From Zarea fungicola (taxonomy: Eukaryota > Ascomycota > Sordariomycetes > Hypocreales > Cordycipitaceae), in assembly GCA_900169235.1 (NCBI GenBank), contig FWCC01000178.1, forward strand, positions 186,001-250,000: a DNA stretch of 64,000 nt, given 5' to 3'. The position numbers and the translations under genes are program-made. How positions within the stretch are numbered: position 1 is the first letter of the stretch; the number at the start of each line of letters is the position of its first letter. The notes below the pieces were generated by a model. It was not told the origin of the DNA, searched no databases, and saw only the letters and a program-made list of their open reading frames with translations. Below, piece by piece: positions 12,611 to 24,457 of this stretch.

Positions 12611-14479
12611 TCACCTTCTATAATCCTGTTCATCCCCGAAATCCCAAGTCGGCGCGTCCGTGCCATTCGGTCGGCTGGCCCGCTGGAAGCTAATATCCAG
12701 CCCGTCGATTTCCACCACCGGCTTCACGGCCGAGACGTCTCTTTTGTACGCCGCCGAGTACCAATGGTCCAGGTACTTGGGATTATCCACAAAATCGGGG
12801 AATAGCTTGCGCATCTGTCGCAGCGTCGTGCCCGAGATTTGATCGACGCTGTTGGCGTGGCGCAGGGCCAATACCTCGTGGCCCATGGCGTCGTGGAGCT
12901 GCTTTTGCATTTTGGCAGGTAGCTTGCCGACTTTGAATAGAAGTAAATCATAGTGCAGAAGCGACGTCTTGCCGTGCCAGGAGCCGCCGCGCGTTGTGCG
13001 GTGGTACAGACCGACGAGGGCGGCGACGGCGCCCATGCAGCCTGTGCCGTAGTCAGATATCGGGAATGGCGGCACAACGGGCTCGTCGAGACCCATGAAG
13101 CGACCCTGTTCCCATGCAATTCCAGTGACCTAAACGAGGGATTAAAAAATCATCAGTTCACCGTATTTTGGATAGTATACATCCGAATTACTTACACAGT
13201 CTGCAATTTGTTGCCATCCAGCTCGATGCGCCCATTCTCCTTCGTAGCCAAAGCAGTTCTCGTTGACATAGACGATGCCCTTGCCGCGCTTCGCTGCCAG
13301 TTCGGAAAGCTTTTGGGGGCCATATCCAAGCTTTTCAAACGCACCGGGTCGATAACCGTCGACCACGATATCTACATCTTCTAGTAGCTTCTCAAAAATC
13401 TCGCGTCCTTTTGTTGTCTTCAGGTCAATGTCTGTGGCGTGTTTCCCCATGTTTCCGTCTACCTGGAAAAATGGTACATCGCTCAGATGCGGACTTGTCA
13501 CTTTGAGCACATCAGCTCCGTATTCGCCCAGAATTCTGGTAATGACGGGGCCGGCAATGATGCGACAGAGCTCCAGCACCTTGATACCGGACAAGACTCT
13601 GCCTTTTTGTGTACGAGGAAGTGGCGACTTGGGTGTTGTGGACTCGAGGCTCTCGACAGACCAGGGTGGCAGCGCCAGATTTGCCTTTCCCTGTTAAACA
13701 TTGGTTAGTAAATGGAGTCATATCCATTAATAGTTTTTGAAATAGCATACATGGGGAGTAGTGACAAATTCGGTATGCTTAATTGCTTTGACTCCTGCCT
13801 GTTGATGTTTCCTATTCATAGCCTCCAGTTCGGCCACGGAAAATGTCTGTACAGCACCCTCGATGACTTCCACAATCTGCTTATGCGTTGTGAGATCAGG
13901 GCGATGGGACTCCAAGCCAATCATTTTCAATGTCGTCGATGCTTCCAGCGAGCCATGGATATGGTAGTACTCGCCAGCGTCTTTGGTCTGGTACAAGTTT
14001 GCCGACAAGCGCCTATACGAATCTGACTGTGCCTGAAGTAAATCCGTGTCTTGTGCCATAATCATCAGTCAATTGAGTATAAAACGAGTATTCTTACAAG
14101 ACCAACCTTTGAGAAATTCTCGAACTTTCTTATCCAATTTTCCCAAGCCACCTACTCGGGCGAGGTACGCCTGGAACAAAAAAGCAGTTGTCTTTTCCAG
14201 ATTAACATGCACCTTGGCCTCTTGGGCGTTTCCATCGCCCCCAGTCTCCGCCAGAAGAGAAGCTATGGTTCCTTCAATGGCTTTTAGTGCTGCAGTCGTT
14301 TCTGTCTCTTTGAATGGAATTGGAAAATAGGGCTGGTCACGATCCGCGGTGAAGTGAATCTTGCTTCTCCGGGCGATTGCCTCGGGCGGCAGAGATATCG
14401 GGTCAAAGAGGCCAGATAAATATTCCAAAATTCGAATTGCTTCCTCTCTGGAGGAGTACTCTATTGCAGGAATCGCCAT
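12611..14479 (-). CDS. Family III CoA-transferase (CaiB/BaiF type)
   Basis: Four exons (14479-14107, 14049-13751, 13690-13196, 13129-12611) give 561 residues. The first half is a partial CoA-transferase fold with AQSDSYRRLSANLYQTKDAG and EYYHIHGSLEASTTLKMIGL. The second half opens with the family signature SGIKVLELCRIIAGPVITR and LGEYGADVLKV, then DIDLKTTKGREIF, VDGYRPGAFEKLGYG and a GTGCMGA segment. Such two-half proteins are typical of fungal members. Family III enzymes move CoA between carboxylic acids without a covalent acyl-enzyme thioester cycle like that of families I and II. The substrate is unknown. Its place beside a CoA ligase suggests exchange or recycling of CoA on an aromatic or side-chain acid (inference). 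An in-frame upstream ATG at 14545 is a less likely start. Confidence 0.85.
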
Positions 14480-14942
14480 GATTGTACTCTTCGCAAAGGG
14501 CTTGCAAGAAGCAGGTATGTGCTGTGAGCTTTGCCTTCTTTCCACTGGGCTGGGGTATTTCCATTGCTAATAATAATTCACGCTAATTATTTCCGCGCCA
14601 GTGGTCAAGTCTCTAAAATTATTTCAGAATGCTTTATCTCTTCTGGCTTGGCACAGTGCGCGCACTTCGGATGTAGGAGTGCACTACCCGGTGGTACCAC
14701 ATCCGACCCTAACACAAGGTTGGCTCAGGTCCGCGAATATCCGTTTAGTATATTCCTCTGTAGGGTACAATGGGCATATTTTTTTCGGGCGGCTTTTACT
14801 GGAACGAGATACTATTCGTTGAAGCAATATACGTATTATATGATTCAGGTCCAGTACGCTTAAGTTTAGACATTGGGTATGGAGCCGTGCTTTGTACTCC
14901 GAAGACGCCCCGCCCATTATCCAGGAAATATGATCGATAAAC
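14480..14942. other. Intergenic region between CoA-transferase and CoA ligase
   Basis: About 460 bp holding the CoA-transferase promoter and the ligase 3' end. No gene or clear motif seen. Confidence 0.35.
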
Positions 14943-16950
14943 TTACAACTTGGCGACACTCTTCTCGCTCTCCCGAAGCTGTTTTCGCAAAATCTTGCCG
15001 CTTGGGCTACGGGGTACCACATCAATGAATACCAGCCCACCGCGTAGCCTCTTATAGTTGGCCACCTTGTCTTGCACATATTGCAACAATTCTTTCTCCG
15101 ATATCTTGCCTTTGCTCGCCGGTGTCAGGACAACAAATGCCTTGGGCGCTTCGGTGTCTCCGTGAGGTACGCCGATTACACCGGCGTCGAAAACAGCTGG
15201 ATGCGCCTCCAGAATACCCTCGAGCTCAGCCGGGGCAACCTGCAAGCCCTTGTACTTGATGAGTTCCTAGAGTTCTGTTAGCCGACATTGGAAGTAGATG
15301 CATCTCTTGATGCGACTCATCGGTGGGAATCGTAGCGGACTGACCTTTTTGCGGTCCACAATGTGAAACAGATTGTTTGCATCGATGCGTATAATGTCTC
15401 CTGTTCGAAGCCAGCCGTCATCCGTAAACGTCTTTGCATTGGCCTCGGGGTTCCTATGGTAGCCCTTTGTCACTGTCGGCCCTTTGATGAGGAGCTCACC
15501 CGCTTCACCGGGACCGACGTCGTTTTCTTCTTCATCTACAAGGCTGCAAATATCTCATTAGATTCACTTGTCCAGAACGAAAGACTCCCCCTTTCCAGGC
15601 GGGTGAGTGGGACAATGGTGGTGGGCGACACTTACCGAATCGATAGGTTGGGGAGTAAAACCCCCAAGCTACCGGCTTGTGTCTTGTCATTTAGCTCCGT
15701 AAACGTCGCGGCACCCGTGGTCTCGCTCATGCCCCAAACTTGACCAATGACAAGATTCGGCAGTTTTTTATTCGCCTCGGCATGCAGCTCGGGGCTGATG
15801 GGCGCTGCACCAACAGTGGCCTGCTTCATCTGCAGGAACTGGTTCTTGATGCCCGGGTGCTTGGCCACGGCGAGGTAGATCGGTGGCACGCTGAAGAGGA
15901 GGTTGATCTTGAGCTCCGAAACATACTGCACAAACTTTGGCAGATCAAATTTGGGCATCCAGTACGTTGTCGCATTGACCGCCATGTCAGAGGCAAAGAA
16001 ACTGACGACACCAGCAATGTGTGCCGCGGGCAGATGCGCCAGGCTACGTTTGACCCAGGCCTCTCTTTTGTCCCAGTATTTTCTTGTTACATGAGACGTC
16101 AAGAAAACCTCGGCAACCATGTTTTGGTGTGAAACCAGAACGCCTATCGAAAATTTAGTTTTTTTACGTCCACACAATCGCCAACTGCTTGATACGTCGG
16201 GCGGTAAGTGAAGGAAGCTTGGACGGCTTAAGGCATTGAAAAAAAAAGTAAAATAAAATACCTTTGGGTAGACCAGTAGTGCCGGACGAGTACAATATGC
16301 AGATTGTACTATTCTCAAGCTCATGCGAATTGGTAATCACTCTCCAGTCTAGCTTATTGCGAAAGTCGCAGGCGACTGTGCCATCGGCGCTGTAGAGTTT
16401 GATCTCGGGATGGGACTCGAGGACGAGCACTTGGCGCTCCGAAAGGCCAGCCTCCTTGGCAGCAAGCACGGAGCTCTCCAGAGCGTCCTTGCTGCAGATG
16501 AGAATTTTGCCCGGCCCGTCGCGCAACTGCCTCGCGAGGTCGGACGGTGTGTTCATTGGTGAGCCAGCCGAGTAGATGCCGTCGGCCGCAACGACGCCAT
16601 GAAATAGGCACGCCAGCGCCGACTGACCAGAGGAGACCACCATGACAATATCGCTTCCGGGACCATTCTTACCCACGCCATACTCATGGCGCAAAAAGTA
16701 TGCAAATTGCTTGGCGAGGTCGCGGGCGCGAGCCTTTGTAATGCCCTGGGCCGGGTGGCTTGCCTCTGCATGAATGACGCTGTCTTCTTTGGCGCGCGAG
16801 TGTGATGTCTCTATTACCAAGGAAAAACTCTACGGTAAGCAAGTTTGCGACGGTGATAATTTTCTTGGGAGAGCCGAGGTTCTCACCAAAGAGATATGTC
16901 AATAAGTCGACATTAGGTATGTCAAGCGAGCCTTTGCCTCGATAAATCAT
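14943..16950 (-). CDS. 4-coumarate-CoA ligase-like AMP-forming acyl-CoA synthetase, peroxisomal signal
   Basis: Five exons (16950-16887, 16810-16262, 16143-15636, 15543-15345, 15266-14943) give 547 residues. The ANL-superfamily P-loop is YSSGTTGLPKGVLVSHQN (from about residue 195), followed by the WGMSETTG region, YHRNPEANAKTFTDDGWLRT with its adenylate-binding GD, and a C-terminal domain with the hinge near DRKKELIKYKG and the catalytic lysine in PSGKILRKQL. The protein ends in AKL, a type 1 peroxisomal targeting tripeptide. It would activate an aryl- or fatty acid with ATP and CoA. Together with the adjacent CoA-transferase it may deliver a cinnamate-like acid to peroxisomal chain shortening, yielding benzoate or salicylate for the neighbouring genes (inference). 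The first exon is only 64 nt. Confidence 0.88.
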
Positions 16951-17700
16951 TTTTTTTAATGCCGCGAATAAAAATGACAATTACAGCAGATGTAAAAGGG
17001 TTTAGTATATGATATTAACTCGAACAGAACAGTGTCGGAAAATGGGCGGCGTTATATGAAGGTGCTATATGGAATGATTAGTATTGTTTTACCCCGGACC
17101 CCTCGGGGCTTGCATTGAAAGTGGATGCTTCCCCACGAACGGAGAGGTTTATGTAACCATTATTCGGAATAAACCCGTACAGCGCTGATGACAAAAGAAC
17201 AGCCACATTGGTTCGGCAATTCCAAGCCATTTTTGTACTGATAATCTGACAGATTTACTCTTCAACGAGGCCCTCTGATTGGTCAGGAGAGTTCCATAGC
17301 AGCGGTCTAACTAAGACGCGAGTATCAAAAACACCATCATAAGCACTAGAAATAGACTCAAGTAAATTAGCTACCTGTTGTAGAAGATAGAAATAGCCTC
17401 AGATTCGTAAAACAGCCCGCTACCTGGTACTGGCGGCATTTTGTAACGGCAGCGGACTATCCGAGTACGCTAGTCCTGAAGAAATTTAACCTATCAGAAA
17501 GCTCCACTAGTAAGCGAGGTTCGAGAGTCATGCCTTTATTCCAAATTGCCATGATGTACCAAAAGAAATTTAAAGTTAATTATTAGAAAGGGTATTTTTA
17601 GCACATGGCTGCTGACGGGGCTTTTGTTAAGGCTCTTAATCAACTTTAACGTCGCTGCTTTCAACAATCCACACTACGACAGTTGCTTACAACTGTTCAA
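16951..17700. other. Intergenic region upstream of the CoA ligase and tRNA
   Basis: 750 AT-rich bases holding the ligase promoter. No protein gene or other RNA is supported. Confidence 0.35.
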
Positions 17701-17771
17701 TCTTCCGTAGTATAGTGGTCAGTATGCAAGCTTGTCACGCTTGAGACCCGGGTTCAATTCCCGGCGGGAGA
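17701..17771 (+). tRNA. tRNA-Asp (anticodon GTC)
   Basis: The 71-nt sequence folds as a cloverleaf. The acceptor arms TCTTCCG and CGGGAGA pair with one G-U. The anticodon stem CAAGC/GCTTG encloses TTGTCAC, placing GTC at 17734-17736. The T arm carries GGTTCAATTCC, the internal B box, and the D arm carries TAGTATAGTGG, the A box. There is no intron. A T-rich run about 30 nt downstream can serve as the RNA polymerase III terminator. Confidence 0.96.
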
Positions 17772-18379
17772 GTCCGCCAGCATCCCTCAGGATGTTTGTC
17801 TTTTTTCTTTTTTTTCCCCCCTTCTGATTCTTTTTGATTTCTTGAACAAGAGATTTTTTTCCATCTTTGCTTCGGGCCGGTATAGGGTATGTGTGTCTTT
17901 TTTTCTTGGTACGGAATACCTATCTACGGCCAATAAATCCAGGACATCCATGTCTTATCTTTTGCGTTTCCTTTTATTGTTTTTTATTCTCTTCTTTCGC
18001 TTCTCCATTTAGACTTCTTGCTGCGGTCCACGCGACTCATACGCGGAGCAAACAGCGTACCAGTTGCTCACTCACGGCTACATCTATAGCGAATAAACGA
18101 GCATTGCCCACAACTTCTAGACCAACTTCATCTACAACTTTTAGAGCCACCTAGCTCAGTTTATTTGAAATTAAAATGGGTTTACCCTGTCATCACCTTG
18201 TAGAGGCAGTGTAGGCAGACACATCAATCAGTATTATTATATACCATATACATCAGTATTTACTTGAAATCAAACTCCATTTTGGCACATGACCGATTTC
18301 GTCAGGCTCAAAGTTGGTTGAGGCGAGAGGAAGGTGTCACTGAGGCGTGAGCGTCATTCAACGAAATACTCCTTGCCCC
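17772..18379. other. Intergenic, pyrimidine-rich tract after the tRNA
   Basis: A T/C-rich stretch (about 17798-17860) directly follows the tRNA and probably ends its transcription. The rest has no supportable gene. Confidence 0.4.
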
Positions 18380-21300
18380 TTATTTATATACCGCCCACTC
18401 CTTTCTCAACGCCGCTTCCCAGTCGCCGAAAAACTGAATATCGCCGTGATGATCTAAAATCTCGCCCGTGTGTAATGTGCGATTCAAGGGAGGCACAACA
18501 AACGACTCGTGATCGCTTCGGCAGATGCGGGTTGGGCTGGTTACGCTAGTCGTTTCCGTAGCGCTGGTTGTAGAGCTTTCGGTTGTCTTGTTTCCTGTAC
18601 CGGTTGTAGTTGTAGTTGTGGTTATTTTACTTGCTGTGCTGGTTGTTGCGGTTGTGGTGCTTGGGGTTGCGCTTGCTTCGGCGGTCGTGCGGGCACAAGC
18701 CATGCAGAAGCATTCCATGCAATACAAACATATCGAAAAGTCCTCACTAGACGGGATATTGTGCAGACACTGCGCACAATTTCTGTCCGACAGCTGAATA
18801 TTCGGTAATTTTGGTTCCATCCGCTGCAGAATAGGAGAATCGCTTTGCGTCGTCATAGATGCATTGGGATTGACTCGCCTCATAGACTGAGCCAGCGACC
18901 GGGCTCGATCAACGTCGCCGTCCGCCGTCATGAGCCAGAGGAGATTGTCGAGGGCGTACACATCATTCTCCGGCTCCGAGTCAGCCAGCAGGTCCAAGCT
19001 GTCCAGGACCAGCGGCTTCAGCGTGGCTTTTGCTTCAACCAAATTTCCAACAAGGCGGTAGTAAAGTCCGAGATAAATCGTTGCCATGTTTACATCCGAA
19101 CCTCGAACGTTTGCCGGTGTGTCCGTGCTTTGGTGCTGGTCTTGCTGTGACCGGACCTCGCCCAGCTTTTCTATCCAGTCTGCCGCCTCTGCTGATTGGA
19201 TACCCACGCGGAGCAACTCTCTCTTGTACAAGGCCGCAAGCCGTTGAAAAGAAATAGCGTGCGCCTGCCGAATTATGATCGTTCCTCTAGGGCGATACTC
19301 GACTAGTGAAATTTGCTCAAAAACAGCTATCGCGTCATTCACTAAATGACTGTATGCGCAAACGGCACCGTAGGCAAGACGCAGATAAAGAACAATCACA
19401 GGGTCTCGCAAGTCATGGGCAGTAGCAATCGCCGTCTCCAACAGCTCGAGAGTAGCTTCCGTTTTGCCGGTTTTGCTGGCCGCCTTGGGGATCCAATCCA
19501 AGACCAGGCGTTTGTTGGCCTGACCAAGTATCATTTCCACCAACCGACTCTCGCCTTTTGTCTTCTTTGCAATCTGCAAGGACATTTCATCAACAAGCTG
19601 CATCATATCTGCATGAAGATTTTCATTGTAAATAGTCTCCAGGTATCCAATTTCAGACTGAAACAGCTCTGATGGATTGAGCTTCACCCCAGCAGCTGCC
19701 CCCATAGCCTTGCGGTAGTACTCCAGTGATTCCTCTATCTGGGATGTATGGTAATAACAGCAGGCAATGAGATAGTAATCTTTGTATAATCTCCATTTGC
19801 TGCGTTGCATAGCGCCCGGGTTGAACCTGCCCTCAGCTGCATTGCTCTCCTCCAGGGCCACGCATTCGAGCGCCATCTGCAGTGCTTCGCCGTATCTTTG
19901 GTCTTTGGTCAGACAATATGCCATTCTCCCCAAGGTGAGAATTTTGTTGTTATCCATGGCCAGAGCTTTCTTATAATGAGCGAGCGCGTCATCATGCCTA
20001 CCAAGAGTCAGGTATGTACTTCCAACTCTGCGATGCCAGACTCCGCTTTCAGGGTATCCGGCCCATTCAGCTGCTTTGGTAATTCTGTCGTCAAGAGATA
20101 TTTCCAGCCAGTGGCTGTCGGTACCGCTCCTGTAGCCAGAAGCCATAAGGGTGGCGCTCTGAACAATGTCGAAGCAAAAGACAGTCGGAATATATCCTTC
20201 GAAATCGGCGCAGAGCCAGGCTTTGGCGTAGTGACGACCAATTACTTCGGAAATCTTGGCTGGTTGCTTGGCCACTGACAAGGCGAAATCTTTGGCGGCA
20301 CCACTGAGGCACATGACCACATCCGGATCTACAAACCAACGAATAATGCCTGCGAGGTTGGCATCGTTGAGAACCTCCAAACCCTCATTGTTTTTCAGGT
20401 ACAGAATTGTCCATGACGTGAATGCCGGTTCATCAATAAGCATTGCAGCGATCTGCGGCGCAAGCTCCTGTTTGTCTTTAGTACTGACGACAGCTGGATC
20501 AAGCGCAGCGACATGCTCTTGCCAATACCATGCTGCATACTGCCTTATGGCCGCTTTCCCTGGCCCAAGCTTAAAGTTTCCAAACCACGCCGCATCGGAA
20601 AATATCCGGAGACATGTTTTCACGATATGTAACCGTGCCTCGATATTATCAAAGGCAATTGTTGGTCGGAACGTGGCGTCTGCAACATTCGTCGAAAAAT
20701 TTCTGAAGAATTCACGAACTGTACTATGGAAGAAGCTGACAGATGTCGTAGATTTCTTGGACCGGTACTCCAGCTCGTTATTCATAACGATACTTCGTGT
20801 GGGGCTGTGCGGAGAGCTGGATCCAGCCGATGACATGCTCAGCCGACGTCTCGCCTCTTCATGCGCTCTTGGATTCAAGGCGCGCCCAGGTACAATGGTA
20901 TCACTTATGCTAACGCGCCGGTCTGGGCTGTATTTTGACATTGGACTGGCATCTCGCCTGAGGGACCGCTGCTTTCTCTCAAAATCTTTGATGAGGTCGT
21001 CGGTAGTCAGGCCGTCTTCTCTTTCGAGTTCGAAGAAGCAACCATATTGGCCGCGGAGAGTTTCTTCTAAACGGAATGGCGGATCACCGAATTCCAGGAT
21101 AAGAACGGCTTCCAACTGTTCCAAAGACAGAGCCTCCTCTGCACACACTATCCAGCGCAGCATTTCATTGAGGTCATCGGCCTCTTCTTGAGAGATGGTA
21201 TCGGCCAAACTCTCAAGAGTTCTCAACAGCATTCCATCAATTTCCTTGGGGAATGTCTCCAAGCTTTGAAGGATTGAGCGCGGGTGACGCTTGCGGTTGA

Positions 21301-23027
21301 GCTCTGCCAACATGAATTTGGCAAGAATAAAAAGACCATCGACCTGTCTTTCCATCGTTCTCATAACCTCCTCTCTAAATGCTGGCGCAGTACGAGCCAG
21401 AATACGAGACTGCGCAACGCCAGTGGCAATAAAAGCGGCCACATCGCCGGCGCTTCTATCAGTCGTAATTTGAACAGTGCTGAAGACGTCACCATCCGCT
21501 TGAGGGTCAAGGGCATTTGTGATGGTGTCCGTCATGTATGATCGGCCAATAAGAGCAATGTAAATATTTGACGACGATGGCACTTCAGTATTTGTATCAC
21601 CGCCAGGAGCGAGCTGAAAGAGCAACTGATCGATCTCCTCGTGGTATGCTTCGTCAATCCCATCGAGGAAAATATATGTTGGGGTATTTCGTGCGAGGTT
21701 TTGGAGAGGTTGAACAAGTAGGCGCCGAAAGGCACTTGCCACGGTTTTGATCTCGTCGGCGCTCTGGAGGCTGTTCATCAGAGATTTGGCGTAGGACGCG
21801 TCAGTCTCGCTCATTTGATAAGCAATGTCGCGCAGAGCCTGAACAACCGATCTAGTTTCGGGGTTATTTTCTCTGAAGAAGAAGTATGCCATGTTTCCGA
21901 GGCTCTCTATACCCCACGAAATGAGGCGGGCTGTCAAGAAAGATTTCCCAGTACCTGCCGGAAAGTCAGAAAGGTGGCCATAAGCAATGTTCTGCGAAGT
22001 AACAGGCTCCTAAAGGGAATTGCTGCTTACCAGGACTTCCGCATATCCACAAGTACTTCTTTTCACCTCTGATCCACGACTGTAATGTTTCGTCTTTGCA
22101 TATCCAGTCGCCCGTACCAGCGATTCGCGACTTGCTAAACGCTGAAAAGAAGTCCTCTGCAAATGGCGACGGCTCAAGAATGGCCTTTAACTTGTCTCTT
22201 TGGTACAGATCAATTTGACCGAGATGATCCAGACGAAGATTCCTCACGTTTTCGTTGACAAGAGTCACCAAGTTTTCAACCCGCTCGGTGGTATCCTGGA
22301 GCCGCGACACACTTCCGTATGTTTCCGCGAGAACTAGCTTCTCTTCACCAGTCGTCAGTATTCGGAGCCTCTCCAAAGCTGGCTGAACGGGGCTTCCCAT
22401 TCCGAATAGGCGCTTGAAGTAGGCCTTGAACCTGCCACGGCGGACTTCCTGTGTGGATATGACGAGCACTTCGAAGAGAGTTGCCATGATGCTGGTTAGT
22501 TTTTCTTGCAGTGACGGTGATAAATTATGCTGAATATATATGTTTAGGCGAGACGTAAAGTCCTAAATGGATGATGTCAGCGACGGGAAGCTGCCTGGAT
22601 AGAAAAGCAGGCAATGGATTTTCCAGGCTTCCCGGTTCTAGATGCGTACCTGCAACTGCTCAAGCAGGTCAATGATACAATCATACATGGCACTGGTATC
22701 TTGGGCGGCCTTTATGAGATACATGACGGCGCTAAACACATTCTGCGCGGGCGGGAACCCTTCCTCAGCGACGCCAGCCACAATGCCTCCAATAACCTCG
22801 ATGGGCTTCATAGTGGCGGCCAGGGCGCCAAACAAGGCATGCCGCTTGCTTCGAAAGCTCGAAAATTGCTCATTCTGCCGCTCCACCTCCTGGATGAGTT
22901 GATCGACCGTGGTGATCTTTGGTGACATAAAATCATCCAACAGGACCTTGGCCGAGTCTGACAACTTTGACGACTCTGAATAGCGTTTGGCAGCATCCGC
23001 TGCAATGGCCGCAAATCTAGCATCCAT
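18380..23027 (-). CDS. NLR-like STAND NTPase: Goodbye-like N-terminus, NACHT, TPR, C-terminal zinc domain
   Basis: Three exons (23027-22650, 22562-22031, 21954-18380) give 1494 residues. An in-frame stop just upstream supports the start. The N-terminal about 150 residues resemble the fungal STAND Goodbye domain (FPPAQNVFSAVMYLIKAAQD, then DFTSRLNIYIQ across the first junction). Walker A GSPGTGKS is at 301-308 and is formed across intron 2; Walker B YIFLDGIDEA lies near 397-406. TPR-like helices with WHRRVGSTYLTLGRHDDALA occupy roughly 950-1300. The C-terminus has paired cysteines (NCAQC, CLYCMECFCMAC) and a final CRSDH, interrupted by a Thr-rich insert. Fungal STAND proteins of this plan act as NTP-driven switches in nonself recognition and programmed cell death. 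The ligand and effector output here are unknown. Confidence 0.82.
18527..18688 (-). repeat. Thr/Ser-rich low-complexity insert coded inside the STAND protein
   Basis: These 54 codons (residues of about 1393-1446) are over half Thr and Ser, with a run of seven Thr. They separate the cysteine pairs of the C-terminal zinc-binding region from its last Cys/His residues. The DNA is a near-tandem array of ACN/ACT-type triplets, so its length may vary between strains. Confidence 0.75.
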
Positions 23028-24457
23028 CACCGCGGTCTTGTAGTGCAGTATTGGGGGACCCAGAGTGGCTTGACGCTAACATCGAGGTTTCTGTTCGGAT
23101 CTAAGGGACAAGTTATAAGTTTGCCCTTTTTTTCAGGGACTTGTCATCATCTTAATAAACGGTGTGAAACGGCAAATGACTCCAAGTCCTTGTGGCTGCC
23201 TTGGGCTTTGGTACGGCGCCTGTATATTGAGCCCGACCAGTAGGATCCACCACTGACACGACGGTCGCAACGGGCCGCCCCTGGCTGTGCCACCAATACA
23301 TGCGCAAATCCATGACAATGCCTTTGTATGTAGTGTACGAAGCGGAGATCAAGAGAAGATGATACAAAGCACAAGGGGGCAATGGTCGATGACAGGATGA
23401 TGAACCTGCTGATTGTCTGAGCAAACAGCCAACCTTGTGATGTGCTACAGGAGGTGAAGAGGAAGGTGCGGTAACTGCGTTGCACACGTGACAAATCAAG
23501 GTTACTTGGAGTTGCTAACAAGCTTTATCCATGATCAGTACATTACAGGCAACTTTACTTTTGAGTTGCTTCATCCCTTAATTACAGGCACATTGAAATA
23601 ATTTACAAAAACTTCGAGTCACTCCGCCTTGGCAGGGTTGCAGCCGGATGCAATACTGGACATCCGGTGCGCCTGTCAGCAGCTAGGCCCCAGCTCGCAG
23701 GGCTATGCCCGCATATCCAGTGAAAGCACAGAGTATTATTATTAGCTGCGAAACTTTGCACCTGACTAGGAAAAACATTGACGCCTCACGCGGGGGTGGT
23801 TTGTTAGCCCTTCGATGGCCACAGATGCAGCGATGCGTAATCAAGGTCAACGCAGCTGAATGACGAATGATAGCTAGTTGCTGAATATCCCGCTGCCTCA
23901 GCTGACTGCCTAGCGAGTCGCTGAGCACTGCAACGCCAAATCCAGGCTGAATCTGGTCTGGTTTGGGCCGTGCAGCAACAGCCGGAGGTGTGCATTCAAC
24001 CTCTCACCAAGCCGCAGTTGTGATGGAAAAAACACATCTGGTAAAACATTATAATTAGTTGTTGCATTATTTTATACGTGCCGGGATGTATGTCAATGCT
24101 GTGTGGACAATAGTGGAATGTAGTTCACGGCCACTCCTTCATTTACAGCGTCCTTATTTTGTCGGGCGGAATTCTGGTTATCCGTATGCGCTACGGAGAT
24201 GACCGTCAGTATTAAATCCCCAAACATGGGATCGCTTCTATAGCTTAGCTAAATCGTAATCATTGAAATTTTTAATGACCCAATGCTCTCCGATTCAGCT
24301 GAAGCGCTCTCCGTAGCCTCACCGGGCGAGACAGCCGAGTGACAAATAAAACGAACACCCGCGCCGAGACTCTCTTGGCTCCGTTACAAGACACCGTCGA
24401 CACAGCCAGCTTCTTACTACGCAATTCACGACTACACATACAAAAAATCGAGATACA
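23028..24457. other. Intergenic region between STAND gene and DJ-1-like gene
   Basis: 1.4 kb holding two divergent promoters. Short open frames here read as basic, low-complexity peptides with no family resemblance. Nothing else is recognised. Confidence 0.35.

Noticed and set aside
16811..16833. 23-bp intron in the CoA ligase N-terminus
   Set aside because: Too short to splice; the 76-bp intron 16811-16886 with a GTGAGA donor gives a better family match.
20256..21191. 311-codon open frame opposite the STAND gene
   Set aside because: It overlaps the NACHT-TPR coding exon and has no domain of its own.
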